The position numbers and the translations under genes were made by a program. From assembly GCF_024498175.1 (NCBI RefSeq), contig NZ_CP101823.1:1612001-1676000 (forward strand): a DNA stretch of 64,000 nucleotides, written 5' to 3'. Below the pieces are notes generated by a model. It was not told the DNA's origin and made no database searches. It saw only the letters and a program-made list of their open reading frames with translations. Of this stretch, positions 58,692 through 64,000 are shown one piece after another. The DNA is from Haloplanus salinarum (GTDB taxonomy: Archaea; Halobacteriota; Halobacteria; Halobacteriales; Haloferacaceae). How positions within the stretch are numbered: position 1 is the first letter of the stretch; every line of letters starts with the position of its first letter.

Positions 58692-60290
58692 ATGGCGACC
58701 GAACGTGGCAAGATCGAGGATTTCGGCCACGTCAGCCGGACCGTGGGCACCGTCTTCCGGTATCTCCTGCTCGCGGCGACGCTGTTCGGCATCGTCGCGC
58801 TGACGGTCCTGCTGATCTACGTCGCGAACGACGCCATCCAGCCCCTGACGGCCGATCCGGGGTGGCACCTCACCTTCCTCCTGACGCTCGTCCTCCCGAC
58901 GCTCGCCGTCGGGGCGTACCTCTTCCGGACCGACCCGGCCTCCTTCCGGTTCGGCGGGGCCGTCGTCGGCACGCTCGCCGTCAGCACTATGTTCGCGGGC
59001 GGCGTGGCGATGCTCTTCGTCGATATCGTCGAACCGATCACCTGGTTCGCCTACGTCTTCGCCCTCTGTCTCGCGTTCGTCGGCGTCGTGGGCATCGAGC
59101 GCTTGGACCGGCGGCTTCCCTTCCTCGCACGCTTCGTCGCCGCCGGTGCGGCCGTCCTCCTGTCGGTGCTGTTCGTCCCCGGCCTCGTCACGTCGCTCCC
59201 CGTCTACCCGAGCGACGGCGTGTTGCTGACGCTATCGGTCGGCACGCCCATCGCACTCGTCGTCGGCCGCTACGCCGCCGTCGATGACGGCCGGCGTCGG
59301 CGGCTGGCCGCGGTCGGCGTCGCCCTCGCCGCCGTCGGCCTCGGCGCGTTCGTCGGGCCGCTCGTCGGCGTCACGCCGGTGCCGGCGACGGTCGTCCTGG
59401 CGGTCGCCATCGTTCCGACCGGCGGCTACGCCATCGGCCACGTGCGCCGCTTCCCCGAGCGACGCGCCGGCCTCGGGTTCGCCGCCGTGATCCTCGGCGG
59501 GACGGTGGTGGGAGCCGCCGCCGTCGACGCCCTCGGGTTCGCCGGCCCCCAGTCGTGGGTCGACTGGGGGTTCCTCACCAGCGCCCACAGCGGAACCGCC
59601 GCCGACGCCGGCCTCTATCCGGCCATCGGCGGCTCGATCCTGCTGATGGTGACCGTCGCCGCCCTCTCTTTCCCGCTCGGGGTCGGCGCCGCGGTGTACT
59701 TGGAGGAGTACGCTCCCGACAACCGCCTCACCCGCTTCATCGACGTCAACATCTCGAACCTGGCGGGCGTCCCCTCCGTCGTCTACGGGTTGCTCGGGCT
59801 CGGCGTGTTCGTCACGTACCTCGGTCAGCCGACCGGGACCGTCCTGATCGGCGGGGCGACGCTCGCGCTCCTCATCCTCCCCATCGTCATCATCTCCGCG
59901 CGCGAGGCGCTCCGGAGCGTCCCGGATTCCATGCGCCAGGCGTCGTACGGGATGGGGGCGACCCGCTGGCAGACGATCAAGAACGTCGTCCTCCCGCGGG
60001 CGTTCCCGGGAATCCTGACGGGGACCATCCTCGCGCTCGGCCGGGCAATCGGCGAGACGGCGCCGCTCATCATGATCGGCGCGCCGAACGTCCTCTTCTC
60101 CCTGCCGACGGAGCTCTCCTCGAAGGTGAGCGCGATGCCCCTGCAGGTGTACGCCTGGGCGAGCCTCTTCGCCAGCGACCCGTTCTATCAGGCGGCCGTC
60201 CCGGCCGGCGTGGTGGTCCTCCTCGTCGTCCTGCTCAGCATGAACTCCATCGCCATCGTCCTCCGAAACAAGTACCAGAGCGACCGGTAA
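58692..60290 (+). CDS. pstA: phosphate ABC transporter permease PstA with extended N-terminus
   Basis: A 532-residue permease. The C-terminal 270 residues are the PstA core: FPLGVGAAVYLEEYAPDNRL, NLAGVPSVVYGLLGLGVFV, the EAA loop DSMRQASYGMGATRWQTIKN and ALGRAIGETAPLIMIGAPN. The N-terminal 250 residues add about six further hydrophobic helices in pairs, with no transport motif, which makes the protein nearly twice the bacterial length; such extensions occur in haloarchaeal PstA. Its function is unknown, perhaps regulation or lipid contact. 1 base after pstC, 6 before pstB. Confidence 0.93.
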   Translation: MATERGKIEDFGHVSRTVGTVFRYLLLAATLFGIVALTVLLIYVANDAIQPLTADPGWHLTFLLTLVLPTLAVGAYLFRTDPASFRFGGAVVGTLAVSTMFAGGVAMLFVDIVEPITWFAYVFALCLAFVGVVGIERLDRRLPFLARFVAAGAAVLLSVLFVPGLVTSLPVYPSDGVLLTLSVGTPIALVVGRYAAVDDGRRRRLAAVGVALAAVGLGAFVGPLVGVTPVPATVVLAVAIVPTGGYAIGHVRRFPERRAGLGFAAVILGGTVVGAAAVDALGFAGPQSWVDWGFLTSAHSGTAADAGLYPAIGGSILLMVTVAALSFPLGVGAAVYLEEYAPDNRLTRFIDVNISNLAGVPSVVYGLLGLGVFVTYLGQPTGTVLIGGATLALLILPIVIISAREALRSVPDSMRQASYGMGATRWQTIKNVVLPRAFPGILTGTILALGRAIGETAPLIMIGAPNVLFSLPTELSSKVSAMPLQVYAWASLFASDPFYQAAVPAGVVVLLVVLLSMNSIAIVLRNKYQSDR

Positions 60291-60296
60291 CTACCC

Positions 60297-61172
60297 ATGA
60301 CAGACAACCCGAACCAGGAGTACGCGGCCGACGAATCGACCGACGATCCGACGACCGACGACATGGCCATCCGGACGGACGTAAGCGAGAGCGTCGCCGC
60401 GTCCGGCCCGACGATGAGCGGCGACCCCGTCGTCCGCGCCGAGAACGTCGACGTCTGGTACAACGACGATCAGGCGCTTCAGGACATCAGCCTCGAAATC
60501 CCGGAGAATCGGGTGACGGCCATGATCGGCCCCTCGGGCTGTGGGAAGTCCACCTTCCTCCGGTGTATCAACCGGATGAACGACATGATCGACGCCGCAC
60601 GCGTCGAGGGCGACCTCTATCTGCGCGGGAAGAACGTCTACGACGACGACGTCGACCCCGTCGCGCTCCGTCGGCGCGTCGGGATGGTGTTCCAGTCGCC
60701 CAACCCCTTCCCCAAGAGCATCTACGACAACGTCGCCTACGGCCTGAAGATCCAGAACAAGGACGGCGACTACGACGAAATCGTCGAGGACTCCCTGAAG
60801 CGGGCGGCGCTGTGGGACGAGGTCAAGGACCAACTCGACACGTCCGGCCTCGACCTCTCGGGCGGGCAGCAACAGCGGCTCTGTATCGCCCGGGCCATCG
60901 CCCCCGACCCCGAGGTGATCCTGATGGACGAACCCGCCTCGGCGCTCGACCCGGTCGCCACCTCCAAGATCGAGGACCTCATCTCCGAACTCGCCGAGGA
61001 GTACACGGTCGTCATCGTCACCCACAACATGCAACAGGCCGCCCGCATCTCGAACAAGACCGCCGTCTTCCTCACCGGCGGCGAACTCGTCGAGTTCGAC
61101 GACACCGAGAAGATCTTCGAGAACCCCGACAGCCAGCGGGTCGAGGACTACATCACCGGGAAGTTCGGCTGA
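60297..61172 (+). CDS. pstB: phosphate ABC transporter ATPase PstB
   Basis: A 291-residue ATPase. After an acidic N-terminal extension of about 45 residues (rich in D, E, S and T) comes the PstB domain: Walker [29 protein letters not shown] (the Pst-specific Q-loop), signature [16 protein letters not shown], Walker [13 protein letters not shown] and the H-loop [13 protein letters not shown]. The C-terminus [16 protein letters not shown] is the family end. Last gene of pstSCAB. A TATA-like CTTATTAC follows (61196-61204), belonging to the next gene. Confidence 0.96.
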   Translation: MTDNPNQEYAADESTDDPTTDDMAIRTDVSESVAASGPTMSGDPVVRAENVDVWYNDDQALQDISLEIPENRVTAMIGPSGCGKSTFLRCINRMNDMIDAARVEGDLYLRGKNVYDDDVDPVALRRRVGMVFQSPNPFPKSIYDNVAYGLKIQNKDGDYDEIVEDSLKRAALWDEVKDQLDTSGLDLSGGQQQRLCIARAIAPDPEVILMDEPASALDPVATSKIEDLISELAEEYTVVIVTHNMQQAARISNKTAVFLTGGELVEFDDTEKIFENPDSQRVEDYITGKFG

Positions 61173-61229
61173 TCGTCGGGCACCATCGGGGAATCACTTA
61201 TTACGGACGTGTGACTCGGTCCGGCAGGG

Positions 61230-63998
61230 ATGGCCGATCCGGGGACACGCGCACGGTGGACGCGGCGAGACACGTTGCAGACGGCGACCGGGGCGTTCGT
61301 CGGTGGGACGCTGGTTTCGGGACTGTCGGACACGGCGAGCGCACAGAGCGGGGAGTCGTGGCCGCAGTTCGGGTACGACGACGCGCGGACGGGACATGCG
61401 CCGGGGAACACGGGGCCGGTGGCGAACGTGGCGGAGCAGTGGCGTTTCGTAACGGAGGGCGCCGTCGGAACGTCGCCCACAGTGGTCGAGGACGTACTCT
61501 ACGCCGGGAGCGAAGACGGAAACGTCTACGCACTGGAAACGGGGTCGGGTGACGAACGGTGGCGCTTCGAAACGGAAGGACCGGTGGTTCTCTCGTCGCC
61601 GACGGTGGTCGACGGCACCGTCTACGTGGGTAGTTACGACGACAACGTCTACGCCCTGGCGACGGGGTCGGGTGACGAACGGTGGCGCTTCGAAACCGGG
61701 GGTTTCGTTGATTCGTCGCCGGCGGTGGTCGATGGCACCGTCTACGTCGGAAGTTTCGACGGCTACGTCTACGCACTGGACGCCGAAGCGGGCGGCGAAC
61801 GGTGGGGCTTCGAGACGGGCGATGCGGTCGTGACGTCACCGACGACGGCCGACGACACCGTCTACGTCGGGAGTCAGGACGACAACGTCTACGCGCTGGA
61901 CGCCGAATCGGGCGACGAACGGTGGCGCTTCGAGACGGGGCGGACCGTGAATTCGTCGCCGGCAGTGGCCGACGGTACCGTCTACGTCGGGAATCGCGGC
62001 GGCGACGTCTACGCGCTGGACGCGGAGTCCGGCGACCAACGGTGGCGCTTCGCGACGGGTGAGCCCGTGTTCTCGTCACCGACGACGGCCGACGACACCG
62101 TCTACGTCGGGAGTCAGGACGACAACGTCTACGCGCTGGACGCGGGTTCGGGCGACGTACGATGGCGCTTCGAAACCGGGCTTGGCGTAGAGTCGTCACC
62201 GGCGGTGGTCGACGGCACCGTCTACGTCGGAAGTTACGACGGCGACGTCTACGCGCTGGACGCGGAGTCCGGCGACCAACGGTGGCGCTTCGAAACCGGG
62301 GATGGCGTTCGATCGTCTCCGGCGGTGCTCGACGGCACCGTCTACGTCGGGTCCAGCGACAACAGCGTCTACGCGCTCACCGGCGACACGCCGACGCCCA
62401 CACCCACGTCGACACCGGCCCCCACGACCACCTCGATAGCCACCGATACCTCCGGGAGTCCGGACGACGACACCGATACCGACGACGACGCCTCGCTGCC
62501 GCTCCTCCCCGTCGCGGGCGCGGCCGCCGCGGCCGGCGCCGGCGGCCTCTGGTACTGGCGGAACAACGGCGAGGACGCCGCCGGCACCGGCTCGACCGCC
62601 GCCGACCCGTCGGACGACGGCGGCGGTGGCCCGGTGCGGCGGGGAACGCAACGTGCGAGCGAGGTGTCCGAATCCGGCTCGGACGATACCGGCCCCACAC
62701 CCGATGCGGTCACCGACCCGCTCGATCGGGGAGACGACCACCGAGAAGCGGCGACCGAGCACGCCGAGGCCGGCGAGTACGACCGCGCGCTCTCGGCGCT
62801 CGACGACGCTCGCGAAGCGTACCGCGAGGCCCGCGAGGCGGCGGGCGAAAGCGAGGCGGTCGACGGCGAGGGGATCGAGGATCGGTTGGCGACCCTCGAC
62901 GATCGCCGGCGAGAGGTGCGCCGGGAGCGATTGGCGTCTCGCCACGATGCGGTACGGGACGACCTCGACCGCGCGGGATCCCTCGTGGAGACCGATCCGG
63001 AGACGGCCCGTCGCCAGCTGATGGACCTCGAAGACGATATCGGCGACCTCGCGTCCCGGGCAGCCGGCCGCGGGTTCGACGACCTCGCCGACCGAGCGGC
63101 CACCCTGGAATCCGAGCGGGTCGACCTGCTGGCCCAGACCGAGCGTGCGGGACATGAGGGCCCGCCCGAGTCGATCCCCGAGGCACCCGACGTCACGGTC
63201 GACTACGAGGCGCTGGCCGACGAGGAACCCATCGGCGGTGGCGGCAACGCCGACGTGACGAGAGCGACCCTGCCGACGCCCGAGGGCGACGTGGCCCTCG
63301 CGATCAAGCGCCCGCGGATGCAGGGGACGCTCCACACCGACGCCGTCGAGCGACTCATGCAGGAGGCCGAGACGTGGGACAAACTCGACGACCACGACCA
63401 CGTGGTCGGCGTCATCGACTACGGAGCCGAACCCCTCCCCTGGATCGCCATGGAGTACATGGACGCCGGGCATCTCGGGGAGCGGGCGGGCGGCCTGGAC
63501 TTCGAGCAGGCGCTCTGGACGGCGATTTCGATCACGAAGGGTGTCCGGCACGCCCACCGCCGGGGCGTCGCTCACCTGGATCTGAAGCCGGCGAACGTCC
63601 TCTTCCGCGGGGTCGAGGGAGCGTGGGACGTCCCGAAAGTCGCCGATTGGGGGCTCTCGAAACACCTGCTGGACCACTCGAAAAGTGTCGAAGGTCTGTC
63701 CCCGCAGTACGCCGCCCCCGAACAGTTCGATACGGATCGGGGTGCGGCCGACGACCTCACGGACGTCTACCAACTCGGTGCGGTCCTCTACGAACTCTTC
63801 ACCGGGGAACCACCGTTCGATGGTTCTCCCGCGGAGGCGATGCACCGGGTGTTACACGAGGAGCCGACGCCGCCAAGCGAGGTGGCGGGCCTGCCGCCCG
63901 CGTTGGACGACGTGTTGCTGACGGCGCTCGAAAAGGAGCGATCCGACAGATACGACGGCGTTTTGCTGTTGCGCGAGGCGTTGCAGGGCCTCCGGTGA
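61230..63998 (+). CDS. extracellular PQQ propeller-transmembrane-Ser/Thr kinase fusion
   Basis: A 922-residue receptor-like protein. Residues 1-40 hold a Tat-like signal (TRRDTLQTATGAFVGG). Residues 50-390 are eight or so near-identical 40-residue PQQ-like blades (VDGTVYVGSYDDNVYAL type) forming a propeller outside the cell. A Thr/Pro-rich stalk (about 390-420), a membrane helix (LPVAGAAAAAGAGGLWYW) and a charged coiled coil (about 500-640) follow. Residues 660-920 are a Hanks-type kinase: Gly loop GGGNADVTRA, Lys in LAIKRPR, catalytic HLDLKPANVLF, DWGLS in place of DFG, and APEQF. So it could signal from a surface ligand to cytosolic targets. Leaderless promoter CTTATTAC at 61196. Confidence 0.92.
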   Translation: MADPGTRARWTRRDTLQTATGAFVGGTLVSGLSDTASAQSGESWPQFGYDDARTGHAPGNTGPVANVAEQWRFVTEGAVGTSPTVVEDVLYAGSEDGNVYALETGSGDERWRFETEGPVVLSSPTVVDGTVYVGSYDDNVYALATGSGDERWRFETGGFVDSSPAVVDGTVYVGSFDGYVYALDAEAGGERWGFETGDAVVTSPTTADDTVYVGSQDDNVYALDAESGDERWRFETGRTVNSSPAVADGTVYVGNRGGDVYALDAESGDQRWRFATGEPVFSSPTTADDTVYVGSQDDNVYALDAGSGDVRWRFETGLGVESSPAVVDGTVYVGSYDGDVYALDAESGDQRWRFETGDGVRSSPAVLDGTVYVGSSDNSVYALTGDTPTPTPTSTPAPTTTSIATDTSGSPDDDTDTDDDASLPLLPVAGAAAAAGAGGLWYWRNNGEDAAGTGSTAADPSDDGGGGPVRRGTQRASEVSESGSDDTGPTPDAVTDPLDRGDDHREAATEHAEAGEYDRALSALDDAREAYREAREAAGESEAVDGEGIEDRLATLDDRRREVRRERLASRHDAVRDDLDRAGSLVETDPETARRQLMDLEDDIGDLASRAAGRGFDDLADRAATLESERVDLLAQTERAGHEGPPESIPEAPDVTVDYEALADEEPIGGGGNADVTRATLPTPEGDVALAIKRPRMQGTLHTDAVERLMQEAETWDKLDDHDHVVGVIDYGAEPLPWIAMEYMDAGHLGERAGGLDFEQALWTAISITKGVRHAHRRGVAHLDLKPANVLFRGVEGAWDVPKVADWGLSKHLLDHSKSVEGLSPQYAAPEQFDTDRGAADDLTDVYQLGAVLYELFTGEPPFDGSPAEAMHRVLHEEPTPPSEVAGLPPALDDVLLTALEKERSDRYDGVLLLREALQGLR
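61440..62397 (+). repeat. eight 120-bp tandem repeats encoding propeller blades
   Basis: Units start at about 61440, 61560, 61680, 61800, 61920, 62040, 62160 and 62280, with an exact period of 120 bases, all within one reading frame. Identity is high at the DNA level, including third codon positions: a stretch of about 67 bases beginning at 61846 and at 62086 is the same in both places (GACACCGTCTACGTCGGGAG is part of it). This indicates recent duplication or gene conversion between blades. Confidence 0.85.
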
Positions 63999-64000
63999 GT

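Noticed and set aside
61440-62397. CRISPR array or satellite
   Set aside because: The 120-bp period is regular, but the units are adjacent, lack spacers and are read through by one frame encoding propeller blades.
1-64000. Insertion sequences, integrases, proviral genes, CRISPR-Cas or toxin-antitoxin modules
   Set aside because: No transposase, integrase, cas or toxin-antitoxin motif was seen in any frame that looks coding.

Overview
The window is chromosomal DNA of a haloarchaeon (class Halobacteria). The evidence is a very high GC content with strongly G/C-ending codons, acidic proteins, archaeal ribosomal proteins (L1, L10/P0, L12/P1, L11, L21e, S8e), RNA polymerase subunit F, archaeal EF-1 beta, a HalX response regulator, a JAMM desampylase-like protease, Tat-dependent lipoproteins with an LAGC-type lipobox, and many leaderless genes with a TATA box 25-30 nt before the start codon. 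The gene content is mostly core, but two regions look accessory.

1-16 kb: a 5'-truncated sensor kinase, a small DUF7861-type protein, a DoxX-like membrane protein and a TrmB-like regulator lead into a nitrous-oxide-reductase-type maturation block. This block has a NosL-like lipoprotein, a double winged-helix regulator, the nosD-nosF-nosY operon on the minus strand (NosD carries an apparent NosL-like N-terminal domain), and divergently a tightly overlapping SCO1-TlpA-CcdA operon for thiol and copper handling. No nosZ is present. A rhodanese/JAMM pair, a membrane protein, a wHTH/PQQ-propeller lipoprotein pair and a 7TM sensor kinase follow.

16-27 kb: a TRIC/UPF0126 channel, a HalX regulator, then an information-processing block on the minus strand (L1-L10-L12, a DUF112 permease, a 59-residue zinc-finger protein, EF-1 beta, L21e, Rpo4/F). 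The L1 operon has a structured leader. Next to it is a tungstate/molybdate ABC importer (wtpABC) with a divergent ModE-type regulator and a ModE-like palindrome over the wtpA promoter.

27-38 kb: UspA, an RND/MMPL exporter abutting a secreted CARDB-like protein, an old yellow enzyme, a LarA-like protein, L11, an M42 aminopeptidase and a HerA-like ATPase.

38-49 kb: a surface-protein island. It contains DUF5305, a dedicated signal peptidase I, a rhomboid protease, a PGF-pre-PGF/CARDB surface protein, a pilin-like protein, four intact or broken small secreted DUF1102-type proteins plus a fifth relative, a low-GC beta-helix protein and a DUF7344 membrane regulator. It resembles a SipW/TasA (camelysin) type extracellular-fibre locus.

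49-64 kb: an esterase preceded by a 12-codon leader ORF, DUF7113, NurA nuclease, a HAD hydrolase, a CBS-less IMPDH/GMPR-family enzyme, DUF2240, S8e, an AbrB-PhoU regulator divergent from pstSCAB, and a 922-residue fusion of an extracellular PQQ propeller, a membrane segment and a Ser/Thr kinase.

The most unusual feature is an 85-bp palindromic repeat in six copies (35-55 kb). Each copy lies at the 3' end of a gene in the same orientation relative to that gene, and in five of the six the gene's TGA stop codon is the first triplet of the repeat.
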